64,000 bases of DNA from CF-113 sp050695155 (GCA_050695155.1 JBOGTO010000090.1:1-64000), one strand, 5' to 3'. Positions 52,208 through 61,915 are shown, counted from the stretch's first letter. Notes: a model not told the origin generated them from the sequence alone. Made by a program: numbers and translations.

Positions 52208-54013
52208 GTGGGCAAACGCCTGGGATTATTCGTCGGCATTAATAAGTACCAAGACCCCACTTTCCAGTCACTCCACTATGCGGAAACGGACGCGAAAGCT
52301 CTTGCGCACTGGCTGATAGACCCGCGCGGCGGTGCCTGGAATGCTACTGACGCATATGTCACAGCGGGCCTGGAAGCGACGAAAGAACGGCTAGAAGCGC
52401 AACTTATGCAGCTTTGTGTCCACGCGGCTAACCCTGAAGACCTCATTTTTATCTATTTTGCCGGTCACGCCTTTGTTGACGACACCGGAGGCGAAGGCTA
52501 CCTGGCAGGCTCAAATACCATTTATTCGCAACCGACCAGCGCCATCCATGTTGCTAGCCTGGTACGCCAGGCAATGGTATCAAGCCGCGCCGCTCAGGTC
52601 GTCTTGATGCTTGATTGTTTTCAGACGGGTACCGCCTGGAATCAACGACGAACCTCGCCGTTCGATTTTCAACCGTTGATTGGGCCAACTCTCCAACAAG
52701 TAGTATTACAAAGCCAGGGGCGCATTGTGTACTGCTCCTGTCGAGGTAACAACCTCGCACCCGAAGTGGGAGAAAAGGGTCTGGGTGCTGCACTATATCG
52801 CGCTATAGTGGGCTTGAGTGGCCCTGCGAAAGACCCGGCAACGGGCCAAATTACCCTGCAACAACTTTATGCTCACACCATCAATAAATCAGATATGCAG
52901 CATCAGCCCCAAATTTACGGCCAGGAAACGCGCCCAATCGTACTGGTGGGCGAATTACCGGTGTTCGCTCCTGCTGTTTCCTCGCTCTCCGCAATGAGAA
53001 CATCCGCCTCATCGACCGGCCAGTTCACCTACCAGGGCGTAGGCGAGAGCGGGCCGCTGGTTGAACAATCCGCACCATACGCGGGAGCCGCCATGACGGG
53101 TCAACTATCTCCATCAACTTCGACGTCAGGGCAACTTTCCCTTTCCGTTCTGGAAATGAACCGCAAGCAACAATGTATGAAGCTTGTCCTGCAAGCACGT
53201 CAAGCTATCCAGATGCAGAATATTCCAGAAGCGCTCGGATTAGTTGAACAAGTACTGCAAATGAATCCCAGTTATGTTGATGCGCTGACGCTCAAGGGTC
53301 AGATTCTTGGCTCGACTGGCCGTTTTCAGGAAGCTATAGCGACCGTTGAGCAGTTACTCCAGATCGACCCCAATAATGCTCTGGCCTGGAGTATGCAGGC
53401 CGCGCTGCTGATGAACACGGGCAGGCCTCTGGATGCATCGTCAGCCATCGAACGTTCAATTGCCCTCGATCCGCAAAATCCAGAGGCGCAGGCCATCCGC
53501 GATTCCATCCAGGCGAGCCTGATGAGACCTCCCGATAACACATGGCAACCACAAACGTCAACGCCACAGAGCGCACCCACCCCCACACGCGACAGCGCGA
53601 AATCATTTTTATTGGGCGCGGCATTGCAGATTTTCGCGCTGATTTTAGGCTGCGCGGGTGCGGCCATACTCGTTTTACAGCCGCACCTGCCAATTCTCAT
53701 CGGCTTCGTATTGGAGAGTTTAGGACTGGCTTTGCTGTGCATACTTGCCGCGCGCGGAGCCTTTCTTTACGGGGTCGGGCGCTTGCTTTTCACTATCCTG
53801 CTTTGCCTGGTTTCAGCAGGCATCCTGGGCGGCATCTACAAGTTTGGTTACACTATACTCATTCATAAGGTAGCCGCTTTTCCGCCATTGATCGTACCCG
53901 TACTCTTCCTGGCTTTCTGGCTGATAGCTGCCGCCGTCGTGCCATTTCTATTAGGAATAGGCGGATTTATCGGTGGCCTCGCGCTTGGAGTAAGAAGAAA
54001 GCAAAGAGGGTAG
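52208..54013 (+). CDS. Caspase-like protease fused to TPR repeats and a membrane domain
   Basis: Residues 1 to about 250 form a peptidase C14 (metacaspase-like) domain (RLGLFVGINKYQDPTFQSLH) with the catalytic pair H87 in YFAGHAF and C137 in LMLDCFQTG. A spacer follows, then about three TPR units (about 315-420, e.g. PEALGLVEQVLQMNPSYVDA). The last 130 residues hold four or five membrane helices. The start is the GTG at 52208, after GAGGAG; an ATG at 52115 would add 31 unrelated residues. Bacterial caspase-like proteins act in cell death, stress and defence; the substrate is unknown here, and no obvious partner gene is adjacent. Confidence 0.85.
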   Translation: MGKRLGLFVGINKYQDPTFQSLHYAETDAKALAHWLIDPRGGAWNATDAYVTAGLEATKERLEAQLMQLCVHAANPEDLIFIYFAGHAFVDDTGGEGYLAGSNTIYSQPTSAIHVASLVRQAMVSSRAAQVVLMLDCFQTGTAWNQRRTSPFDFQPLIGPTLQQVVLQSQGRIVYCSCRGNNLAPEVGEKGLGAALYRAIVGLSGPAKDPATGQITLQQLYAHTINKSDMQHQPQIYGQETRPIVLVGELPVFAPAVSSLSAMRTSASSTGQFTYQGVGESGPLVEQSAPYAGAAMTGQLSPSTSTSGQLSLSVLEMNRKQQCMKLVLQARQAIQMQNIPEALGLVEQVLQMNPSYVDALTLKGQILGSTGRFQEAIATVEQLLQIDPNNALAWSMQAALLMNTGRPLDASSAIERSIALDPQNPEAQAIRDSIQASLMRPPDNTWQPQTSTPQSAPTPTRDSAKSFLLGAALQIFALILGCAGAAILVLQPHLPILIGFVLESLGLALLCILAARGAFLYGVGRLLFTILLCLVSAGILGGIYKFGYTILIHKVAAFPPLIVPVLFLAFWLIAAAVVPFLLGIGGFIGGLALGVRRKQRG

Positions 54014-54034
54014 GGGCGGGGCTTGCCCCCGCCC
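54014..54034. terminator. GC-rich hairpin between convergent genes
   Basis: GGGCGGGG and CCCCCGCCC pair with one bulge around a short loop, between the caspase gene stop and the ABC-F gene stop. There is no strong T run, so its strength as a terminator is uncertain. Confidence 0.35.
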
Positions 54035-54051
54035 TGGCAACCACCCACACT

Positions 54052-55989
54052 TTATGACGTGGCCGCTACCTGCTCCCATTCCAATAAAAGCTCATCAACT
54101 CTGCTTTTCGTTTGTTCGTAATCAGCATAAAGTTGCGTGAGTTGCGCTGCATCGCCGTCTAATGCGGCCTGGGCTAACTCGTCCTCTAACACTTTTACGC
54201 GCGTTTCCGCTTTATCAATCTCACGTTCAACATCCTCAATGGTGCGTACTTTGACTCTTGCCTGCTTCTTTTGCCCGGCATGGGTAGGAGATACACTTGC
54301 TTTTGCGCGAGCCGGGATGTTGCTACCATTGTTTTTGACCGGCTCAGGCACATCAAGCACGATTGGACGTTTGCGCGTGCGATAGTCGGTATAGTTCCCC
54401 ATATAAGGAATTAGTACTCCATCCTCAATCACCCATACCTTTGTCGCAAGACTATCGATGAAGTAGCGGTCATGCGAGACAAAGAGCAGCGTCCCCTCAA
54501 ACTCGCCCAGCACCTCTTCCAGAAACTGGCGCGATTGCAGATCAAGGTGGTTGGTTGGTTCATCCAGTATCAGCACGTTCGGACCTTGCAGCGTAAGTTT
54601 CGCCAGGGCCACGCGGCTGCGCTCGCCACCACTCAATGAGCCTATCGGCTTAAACACATCATCGCCGCTAAAAAGGAAGCGACCCAGAAAGCTGCGCGCG
54701 CCATCTTCGCTCAAAACGCTGACCTGGCGAATTTCATCCACAATGCTGCGGTCAAGATTCAAGCCCTCGTGTGTCTGCGAGTAATAGCCAATACGCGCGT
54801 TATGACCGGGGTAGACCTGGCCGCTTAACGGTTGAATATTGCCGATGAGGGTGCGTAACAGGGTCGTCTTGCCAGCGCCGTTCGGCCCCAACAGCCCGAC
54901 GCGATCTCCGCGCAACAATTCCAGGTCCGCGACGCGCACAAGTTCCTTTGGCTCGTCACCCGCCTGCGCTGCCGGGTACCCCACCACGAGTTTTTGCGTC
55001 GAGAAAACCATCTGGCCGCTGCCAATAACGGAGTTAAACTCGAAATGCATTTCGGGGAAGTCTTGCGGGCGCTGGACGCGCTCCATGCGATCCAGCAATT
55101 TCTGGCGACCGCGCGCCTCGCGGCTGCGCTGCCCGGCCTTGTAACGCCGGATGAACTCCTCGGTATGCGCGATATGCGCCTGCTGCGCCGCGTATTCGCG
55201 CTGGCGACGTTCCATGCGCTCCTCGCGTAGATGCAGGTAGCGCGTATAATTGCCCGGATACTCCTCAATATGACCAAAAGCCATCTCAATGGTACGCGAG
55301 ACCACCTTATCGAGGAAATAGCGATCGTGCGCCACGATTACCATTGCGCCTTTCCACCCATTCAAGTAGGTTTCCAGCCATTCCAGGGCGGCCAGGTCAA
55401 GATGGTTGGTAGGCTCATCCATTAGCAACAGGTCAGGCTCCTGCAACAGCAATTTGCCGAGCGCGGCGCGGGTCTGTTGCCCACCACTCAAATGACTGAC
55501 GGGCGCTTCCTGTAGCTCGCGCGTAAATCCCAGGCCATCAAGCACCTGCTCTACTTTATGCTCGTAAGTATAGCCACCGGCGTGTTCGAAGCGTAGCTGC
55601 AAGTCGGCATAACGCTGCAAAAGCTGTTCGCGCGCTTCCGTATTCGATTGCGTCGCGGCAGCTTCGATCTGACGAGCAAGCTCTCCCAGCTCATGCTCCC
55701 ACGAACGTACCGCGTCAAAGACGGTCAGCATTTCCTCGCGCAAGGTATTTTCTGGATGAAAATCAATAATCTGCGTCAGATAGCCGATGCGGATATTGCG
55801 AGCCAGCGCGATATTACCCTCGTCTGCCTCTTCGCGTCCGGCCAGCAGGTTGAGCAGCGTCGTTTTGCCTGCCCCATTGGGACCAACCAGTCCAATGCGA
55901 TCATGTTCATCAATTTGAAAGCTGACATCCTCAAAAATGCGTTCCGCCCCAAACGATTTACCTGCCGAAATTACACTCACAATTGACAT
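54052..55989 (-). CDS. ABC-F family ATPase (ribosome-associated type)
   Basis: Two ATPase modules in one chain: Walker A GPNGAGKTTLLNLLAG and GPNGAGKTTLLRTLIG, signatures HLSGGQQTRAALGKLLL and SLSGGERSRVALAKL, and Walker B LLMDEPTNHLD and LILDEPTNHLD. An interdomain linker is followed by a C-terminal coiled coil (VKVLEDELAQAALDG, then YADYEQTKSRVDELLLEW). No membrane segments are present. ABC-F proteins act on ribosomes; some give antibiotic resistance, others tune translation. The C-terminal coiled coil is as in Uup/YdiF-type members, so I do not assign a specific name. Confidence 0.92.
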   Translation of the reverse strand: MSIVSVISAGKSFGAERIFEDVSFQIDEHDRIGLVGPNGAGKTTLLNLLAGREEADEGNIALARNIRIGYLTQIIDFHPENTLREEMLTVFDAVRSWEHELGELARQIEAAATQSNTEAREQLLQRYADLQLRFEHAGGYTYEHKVEQVLDGLGFTRELQEAPVSHLSGGQQTRAALGKLLLQEPDLLLMDEPTNHLDLAALEWLETYLNGWKGAMVIVAHDRYFLDKVVSRTIEMAFGHIEEYPGNYTRYLHLREERMERRQREYAAQQAHIAHTEEFIRRYKAGQRSREARGRQKLLDRMERVQRPQDFPEMHFEFNSVIGSGQMVFSTQKLVVGYPAAQAGDEPKELVRVADLELLRGDRVGLLGPNGAGKTTLLRTLIGNIQPLSGQVYPGHNARIGYYSQTHEGLNLDRSIVDEIRQVSVLSEDGARSFLGRFLFSGDDVFKPIGSLSGGERSRVALAKLTLQGPNVLILDEPTNHLDLQSRQFLEEVLGEFEGTLLFVSHDRYFIDSLATKVWVIEDGVLIPYMGNYTDYRTRKRPIVLDVPEPVKNNGSNIPARAKASVSPTHAGQKKQARVKVRTIEDVEREIDKAETRVKVLEDELAQAALDGDAAQLTQLYADYEQTKSRVDELLLEWEQVAATS

Positions 55990-56107
55990 ATACGTTCACC
56001 CGTTTAATCTGTCTGTTTGTTTATCACGATCATACATATCGCAAAATAGGGTACCATAGGTTGACACGCCGCGCAAGACCAGTGTGGCAGCATTCCGCGG
56101 GAAAAAC

Positions 56108-56137
56108 TTGACAATGAGAAAGGCAACAGGCAATAAT
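56108..56137 (+). promoter_or_regulatory. Promoter of the flavoenzyme gene
   Basis: TTGACA (56108-56113), an 18-bp spacer and AATAAT (56132-56137) lie about 65 bp before the first plausible start at 56203. Confidence 0.45.
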
Positions 56138-56202
56138 TCAACAGTATTGCATGGTGAGTATCAATGCTGACATGTTACTATAAAAGTAGAGTGCAACAGC
56201 CT

Positions 56203-57831
56203 ATGATGACGACAAACGATGCTTTGCAGCCACAGGGAACAAACCGCCGCGATTTCCTCAAGCTCAGTATTCTGGGGGGCCTGACGGGCTTGCTGGCTGC
56301 CTGCCAGAATGGATCATCTCAAACAGGAACACCTACACCTGGTAACACGCCTACACGGCAACCATCGCCCACTGTGCACCCTTCGCCTGGCGATGCTGAT
56401 TGGGCAACGCTCGCCAATAGTTTGCAAGGCACATTGATACGTCCCGGCAATGCGCAGTATCCAACCGCACGCCAACTCTTCAGCACGCGCTTTGATAACA
56501 TCTTGCCAGCAGCTATCGCTTATTGCTCCTCGCCAACGGATGTGCAGCGTTGCCTGGCCTTCGCGCGCCGCTTTAATGTGCCGTTCGCTCCCCGCTCAGG
56601 CGGTCACTCCTATGCCGGTTATTCGACCAGCGCAGGACTGGTTATCGACGTGACACGCATGAACACTGTGACGGTGAATGCGAGCGCGAATACCGCTACC
56701 ATTGGGGCGGGCGCGCGTTTGATCGATGTGTACAACTCTGTCACACAGTATGGTCTGATCCTCCCGGCTGGCTCCTGCCCGACCGTCGGCATTACCGGTC
56801 TGACGCTTGGCGGAGGCGTGGGCGTCATCAGTCGCAAGTTTGGTCTCACCTGCGATAATCTACTTTCGGCACAGCTTATCACAGCTAATGGCACTATGCT
56901 CACCTGCGACACAAATAACAATACTGACCTCTTCTGGGCGTTGCGCGGCGGTGGTGGTGGGAACTTCGGTATCGTCACATCGCTCGTCTTCCAGTTGCAT
57001 CCGGTTGCTGCGCTAACATTGTTCACGCTAGATTGGCCGTGGAGCGTTGCCGCCAACATGGTCGATGCCTGGCAGAACTGGGTATCGCAAACCCCTGATG
57101 AGCTATGGTCCAACTGCCTGCTTCTCTCCTCCAACAACACGAGTTCTTCACCGACCGCGCGAGTCAACGGCGTTTACGTTGGGAATGCCGGGCCGCTCAA
57201 CTCGTTGCTACAACAATTAATTCAGCGAGTGGGTAGCGCGCCAACCGACAACTATGTATTCACCGACAGCTTGCTCGAAACTATGATGGTTGAGGCAGGC
57301 TGTTACGGCAAAAGCGTTGCCGCGTGTCACCTGCCTTCCCAGAATCCGCAGGGCCAGTTGCAGCGCGATACTTCTGGCGCAAAATCGGATTACTTTACCA
57401 ATCGCTTGCCACGCCAGGGCATCGATGTCATGATAAACGCGATCAGTCAACGCCAGTCCTCTTCTACGCTTGGCGCGGGCGGCATCGGGTTGGATGCCTA
57501 CGGCGGCGCGATCAATCGCGTTGCCAGCGACGCAACGGCCTTTGTCCATCGTAACACGCTCTTCTCCGCTCAGTACACAGCAAACTGGAACGCCAACGCT
57601 CCCGACTCCACCATCACAGCGAACTACTCCTGGCTGAATGGTATGTGGCAGGCGCTGCGTCCATACGCGAGTGGGGCCGCGTACCAGAACTACATCGATC
57701 CGCACCTGGACAACTGGCAACAGGCTTACTATGGAACCAACTTGTCGCGCCTGCAACAAATCAAAGCCACTTACGACCCCGGCGATCTCTTCCATTTTGC
57801 GCAAAGCATCCCCCTACCAGGCGCATCCTGA
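56203..57831 (+). CDS. Tat-exported FAD-linked oxidoreductase, berberine-bridge type
   Basis: The N-terminus has a twin-arginine signal (NRRDFLKLSILGG) ending in LLAAC, so it is probably a Tat-exported lipoprotein. The FAD_binding_4 domain carries both flavin-attachment residues of this family: the histidine in RSGGHSYAGY (H135 from this start) and the cysteine in GSCPTVGITG (C192), as in bicovalent BBE-type oxidases. The BBE motif at the C-terminus (ATYDPGDLFHFAQSIP) is complete. Such enzymes oxidise sugars or alcohols, often with oxygen as acceptor; the substrate is unknown. A Thr/Pro-rich spacer follows the lipid cysteine. An ATG at 56206 is equally possible. Confidence 0.87.
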   Translation: MMTTNDALQPQGTNRRDFLKLSILGGLTGLLAACQNGSSQTGTPTPGNTPTRQPSPTVHPSPGDADWATLANSLQGTLIRPGNAQYPTARQLFSTRFDNILPAAIAYCSSPTDVQRCLAFARRFNVPFAPRSGGHSYAGYSTSAGLVIDVTRMNTVTVNASANTATIGAGARLIDVYNSVTQYGLILPAGSCPTVGITGLTLGGGVGVISRKFGLTCDNLLSAQLITANGTMLTCDTNNNTDLFWALRGGGGGNFGIVTSLVFQLHPVAALTLFTLDWPWSVAANMVDAWQNWVSQTPDELWSNCLLLSSNNTSSSPTARVNGVYVGNAGPLNSLLQQLIQRVGSAPTDNYVFTDSLLETMMVEAGCYGKSVAACHLPSQNPQGQLQRDTSGAKSDYFTNRLPRQGIDVMINAISQRQSSSTLGAGGIGLDAYGGAINRVASDATAFVHRNTLFSAQYTANWNANAPDSTITANYSWLNGMWQALRPYASGAAYQNYIDPHLDNWQQAYYGTNLSRLQQIKATYDPGDLFHFAQSIPLPGAS

Positions 57832-57929
57832 GAAACTGCAAACGGCACCGGCATAATGACACCCATGCGTCGTATATGATATACTGAGGGCGCACAAAAC
57901 CAAATCTTGTTGAGAAAGGATGCTGAGAG

Positions 57930-58589
57930 GTGGCGAAAGAGCAATCTCTGGACAATCTCTGGTTGGCGCAGACTCTGTACGATCTTGGGGGTGTCCAATT
58001 TGGAAATTTCACCGTGAGCGAATCAGCCGTGAGTTCTCCGGTATTTGTGAACCCCAAGGTACTTATTAGCAATCCAACCGCGCTACGTGTTGCCAGCAAG
58101 CTCATGCAGCAGGAAATCAACCTGGCACAATCGTTGCGACGCCCGCGCGTTCACCCCTTTGCCGTAGTCGCCGGAGTTCCGGTAGGAGGGCTATTGCTGG
58201 CCTCGGCTTACTCGCTGGAGACCAATATCCCCTTGATTTATGCTCGTATTCGGCCAGAGGGTACCGGAAAGCGCGGCATAGAGGGCCGTTTCAATGCCGG
58301 CGATATCGCGCTGATTATCGACGACTTGATTACACGCGGCAGCAGCATCCTGGAAACCGCCGAACTTCTACAAGAGAACGGCCTGAAGGTGAAGGATGTC
58401 ATTGTGCTGATCGACCGCGAGCATGGGGCAGCAGAGCGTCTGAGGCGTCATGGCTATAACCTGATGAGTATTTTGAAGCTGGATGTCATGCTCACCCATT
58501 ACAAGTCGCGTGGCCTTATTTCTGAGGAAACCTACAACACCTGCGCCGAGTACCTGCGCGGCAAGCAGGGCGAGAACCATACTATTTAA
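57930..58589 (+). CDS. pyrE: Orotate phosphoribosyltransferase
   Basis: The PRPP-binding motif ALIIDDLITRGSSILETAEL is typical of PyrE, with a flexible loop region near RPEGTGKRGIEG. The enzyme converts orotate and PRPP to OMP in pyrimidine synthesis. Translation begins at GTG after GAAAGG. The length (219) is normal. A 20-bp hairpin terminator follows directly. Other pyrimidine genes are absent from the window. Confidence 0.88.
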   Translation: MAKEQSLDNLWLAQTLYDLGGVQFGNFTVSESAVSSPVFVNPKVLISNPTALRVASKLMQQEINLAQSLRRPRVHPFAVVAGVPVGGLLLASAYSLETNIPLIYARIRPEGTGKRGIEGRFNAGDIALIIDDLITRGSSILETAELLQENGLKVKDVIVLIDREHGAAERLRRHGYNLMSILKLDVMLTHYKSRGLISEETYNTCAEYLRGKQGENHTI

Positions 58590-58593
58590 GGGC

Positions 58594-58642
58594 ATAAAAG
58601 ACAGGGGTACAATTTCGTGTGCATTGTACCCCTGTCTTTTAT
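58594..58642. terminator. Bidirectional hairpin terminator, 20-bp perfect stem
   Basis: 58594-58613 and 58623-58642 are exact complements with a 9-nt loop, with T-rich flanks on both strands. It separates the converging pyrE and slipin genes. Confidence 0.85.
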
Positions 58643-58650
58643 GTGTGCTG

Positions 58651-59502
58651 TTATCCCTGGTAAGGCGTTTGCGTGGGGGGAACCGGGCGCGTAGCCGTAG
58701 GCCCATCATGCCCATTAACAGCAGATGCCGCCAAACCATTTCTGGCGATTTGCAAGAATGGCTCGATCAGATCAAGTGGCAAGGGAAAGATGATGGTCGA
58801 GTTTTTCTCCACAGCGATTTCCGTGAGCGTTTGCAGGTAGCGCAATTGCAGGGTGCTGGGCTGTGAGCCGATGATATTGGCGGCCTGAGCCAGTTGGCTG
58901 GAAGCCTGCAACTCCCCTTCGGCATGAATGATCTTGGCGCGTTTCTCGCGCTCGGCCTCGGCCTGCTTCGCCATCGCGCGCTGCATAGTAGCGGGCAATT
59001 CGATATCTTTGATTTCGACCGCCGTTACCTTGACGCCCCAGCGCTCGGTGTGTTCATCAATGATGGTTTGCAGCTCGCGGTTGATCTTGGTGCGCTGCGA
59101 CAGCAGTTCGTCGAGTTCGGACTGACCAAGCACGTTACGCAAGGTCGTCATACCAATCTGCGTGGTGGCCTGGATGAAGTTCATCACGTTGACCACCGCA
59201 GCCGCCGGATCAACTACATAGAAGTAGACCACAGCAGAGACCTTGATGGTGACGTTATCACGCGAAATCACTTCCTGCGCCGGCACCGGTAATGTCACGA
59301 TACGCAGATCAACCTTAATCATGCGCGTGATAAATGGCGGTACTAGAAAGATGCCGGGGCCTTTCGCGCCGATCAGCCGTCCAAGCACGAAGATCACGCC
59401 GCGCTCATATTGCTGCACCACGCGAATTGCCGACAAAAGCAACAATATAATGATAACCACCACGATACCAACGATGATGAGGATAACCGTTGAAGAATCC
59501 AT
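58651..59502 (-). CDS. SPFH/Band 7 slipin
   Basis: One N-terminal membrane hairpin (ILIIVGIVVVIIILLLLSAI) is followed by the Band 7 domain (VVQQYERGVIFVLGRLIGAK, RTKINRELQTIIDEHTERWG, VTAVEIKDIELPATMQRAMA). Slipins form ring-shaped scaffolds in membrane microdomains. It lies 14 bp downstream of an NfeD/ClpP-class protease gene, the standard slipin-NfeD pair in which the protease cleaves the slipin C-terminus. AAGGAGG precedes the ATG. Confidence 0.93.
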   Translation of the reverse strand: MDSSTVILIIVGIVVVIIILLLLSAIRVVQQYERGVIFVLGRLIGAKGPGIFLVPPFITRMIKVDLRIVTLPVPAQEVISRDNVTIKVSAVVYFYVVDPAAAVVNVMNFIQATTQIGMTTLRNVLGQSELDELLSQRTKINRELQTIIDEHTERWGVKVTAVEIKDIELPATMQRAMAKQAEAEREKRAKIIHAEGELQASSQLAQAANIIGSQPSTLQLRYLQTLTEIAVEKNSTIIFPLPLDLIEPFLQIARNGLAASAVNGHDGPTATRPVPPTQTPYQG

Positions 59503-59516
59503 GAGATGCCTCCTTT

Positions 59517-60914
59517 TTACCTCTGAGCCAGGTCAGAGGGAGAGCTAATATATCTATCGAACGCGGGGGCAACGTGCAAACGCAGCCCTTCCACGGAGAC
59601 GATACGCACCGCAGAGCCTGGATCAAGAGAAATGCTGGGGTCGTCCAGCACAGCCGACCAGTTCTCGCCTGCATAATTGACCCTGCCGTCTGGTAAGAGC
59701 GGCGTAATGGCAACCGCTATCTCTCCAATCATGCCCTCGGTTCCGGTGGTTACGCGCTGCCTGCGAATGTGTATGATGAGCATGACGATGTAGAGTCCGA
59801 GCAGACCGACGAAACCCGCCATAACAATCACCAGCACGGTATTCACATGCGGGGACGAATATGGCCCACCACTATTGAAGAAAATCAACGCCCCAAAGAT
59901 GAGCGATGCTATCGCGCCTACCGTCAGCACGCCATGCGTGGTCAACTTCACATCCAATACCAGCAGCACGAAAGCCAGCGCCATCAAGGCCAGGCCCGCC
60001 CAGTTGGGCGAAATCGATCCTGCTCCTAAGAGGAAGAGAATGAGCGCGATGGCCCCGACCACGCCAGGCAAAATCATGCCAGGATGCGAGATTTCCACAA
60101 AAAGGCCAACGACAGCCACGATGAACAACAGGAAGATCACATTGGGATCAAGCAGCAGCGAGTAGAGCGTGTCAAGGGTTGAAGCGCCGATAGTCTGGAT
60201 ACTGTCCCCTGTCGTATGGAGTACCACTGTGCCGGAGTTGAGTATCACCGGCCTGTCGTTCACCTGCGCGAGCAGCTCGTTCAGATTGCTGGCGCGCAGG
60301 TCGATAATGTTGTTCTGGAGCGCCTGCTCGTCGGTATAGGCTTGCGCGTTGGTAATCATTTTGAGGGTAGCATCAAGCCCTGTGCGTCCATAACGGTTCT
60401 GGATACTGGTCATATCCGCAATCAGGACACTCTCAATTTTGGACTTCTCGGTGCTGCCAATATCACCACCTGTGCTGGTGACGGGACTGGACGCGCCAAT
60501 TGTGGTGCCTGGAGCCATGACAGCAACCTGGGCTGCCAATGTCACAAACGCACCCGCGGAAGCTGCCCACGCGCCCGTTGGAGAGACATAAGAGATAATG
60601 GGAACCGCGCTATTGAGTTCAGCCGTTTTCATCGATTCCATCGAGTCGAGATCGCCACCCGGCGTATTGATCTCAACCACGAGCGCCGTTGCGCCGTCGT
60701 TTTCGGCAGTATGGATAGAATTTGTCAGGTACCGAAGCGAAGCGGGGCTAATATCGCTATTCAGCGTCATAACATCAACATGCGGACCGCTTGAAGCAGC
60801 ATGGGCAGACCCGGAGCTGGATGCGAGGGAAAGCACGACAAATACAACCGCCATAAGCAGGGCGGAAAACATCAACAGCGCAACAGGCTTACGCTGAGAC
60901 TGGCGCGAATACAT
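59517..60914 (-). CDS. NfeD-family membrane serine protease
   Basis: A signal/membrane helix is followed by a ClpP-class protease domain (EINTPGGDLDSMESMK, GAWAASAGAF with nucleophile S119), about five membrane helices, and a C-terminal OB-like NfeD domain (GRVNYAGENWSAVLDDPSIS). A catalytic lysine follows in the STEKSKIESVL segment. It forms the usual pair with the slipin gene downstream. I choose the ATG at 60914 after GGAGGAAAAA; a start at 60941 lacks a site. The upstream region contains ATATCAT/ATGATAT at 60972-60993, a possible operator. Confidence 0.92.
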   Translation of the reverse strand: MYSRQSQRKPVALLMFSALLMAVVFVVLSLASSSGSAHAASSGPHVDVMTLNSDISPASLRYLTNSIHTAENDGATALVVEINTPGGDLDSMESMKTAELNSAVPIISYVSPTGAWAASAGAFVTLAAQVAVMAPGTTIGASSPVTSTGGDIGSTEKSKIESVLIADMTSIQNRYGRTGLDATLKMITNAQAYTDEQALQNNIIDLRASNLNELLAQVNDRPVILNSGTVVLHTTGDSIQTIGASTLDTLYSLLLDPNVIFLLFIVAVVGLFVEISHPGMILPGVVGAIALILFLLGAGSISPNWAGLALMALAFVLLVLDVKLTTHGVLTVGAIASLIFGALIFFNSGGPYSSPHVNTVLVIVMAGFVGLLGLYIVMLIIHIRRQRVTTGTEGMIGEIAVAITPLLPDGRVNYAGENWSAVLDDPSISLDPGSAVRIVSVEGLRLHVAPAFDRYISSPSDLAQR

Positions 60915-61191
60915 AGTATTTTTCCTCCAAAAGCTGAACAACGCGCCTACATGCCAGAATACAAGCGTATCATATCATATTTAGACATGATATTCGACAA
61001 CGAACAAGGTTTGCCAGATATATAAAATGTGATGGCATAACGAATTGCTATAGCAAATATAGCACATCGTTATGCCCGTGTCAAGAGCATTATTCCTACC
61101 GGGCAAGTGTTGTAAAATAAGCTGTCGCAGGATAATTCAGCGATCAGTTACAATCTGTACAATTGAAGCCATTCCCAAAGGAGTTATAGAT

Positions 61192-61911
61192 ATGGCAATG
61201 TCGAAACGCTGCATCCCTTACACGCCGCGTTTTCGTGGGTTAAAAGAAACAGTTTTTGCGCTCGTGACAACGGCAGGCGTCCATTTGCGCGACCAGGAAG
61301 CATTTGGCCTGAGCGGTGACAATAGCTGGCGGCTCATCCCTGGCGATGTTGATACAGCGCAATTGATGGTAACACACGAACATTACGATCACCGCGACGC
61401 TGACGAGGATATCAATGTTGTTTTTCCCATAGAACGCCTGCGCGAACTGGCAGCCGAGGGTATCATTGGGGGAGTAAGCGATAAGCATCTGGGATTTATG
61501 GGGTATACGCAGCAGTTCCGGGATTTGTACGAACGCGCCGCGCCCGAAATCGCCAGAATTATCTCGCGCTCGAAAGCAGACGGCATAGTGCTTACGGCTG
61601 GCTGCCCGTTATGCCACCGGGTGAGCGCCATTATCCAGCGCGAAATAGAGATGACCGGTATTCCCACCGTTTTGATTACCGTCGCCCCAGAACAATCGCG
61701 GCAGGCGGGACCGCCACGAGCTATCGCGCCGCATCACTTCAAAATGGGCAATAGTTTAGGCGGTCCTCATCAACAGCATCTCCAGCGCAGTGTGTTGTTA
61801 GACGCGCTTCGACGCTGGGAGGCGCGCGAAGAACCCGGCAATACATGGGAAATCACTTACCCTGAGTATGATAGCAGCGATTGGCAGCCTATCGATTTGC
61901 AAGAGGGATGA
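61192..61911 (+). CDS. GrdB/PrdB-like reductase-family protein with cysteine in place of selenocysteine
   Basis: The protein resembles the glycine/sarcosine/betaine reductase selenoprotein B family: MVTHEHYDHRDADEDINVVF, LAAEGIIGGVSDKHLGFMG and a redox motif LTAGCPLCHRVSAI, followed by EMTGIPTVLITV. In GrdB the redox motif is UxxC; here it is CxxC, so no selenocysteine insertion is needed. It stands alone, without GrdA/GrdC partners, and so probably has another thiol-redox or substrate role. I chose the ATG at 61192 after AAGGAG. A peroxiredoxin gene converges on it 50 bp away. Confidence 0.75.
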   Translation: MAMSKRCIPYTPRFRGLKETVFALVTTAGVHLRDQEAFGLSGDNSWRLIPGDVDTAQLMVTHEHYDHRDADEDINVVFPIERLRELAAEGIIGGVSDKHLGFMGYTQQFRDLYERAAPEIARIISRSKADGIVLTAGCPLCHRVSAIIQREIEMTGIPTVLITVAPEQSRQAGPPRAIAPHHFKMGNSLGGPHQQHLQRSVLLDALRRWEAREEPGNTWEITYPEYDSSDWQPIDLQEG

Positions 61912-61915
61912 AACG

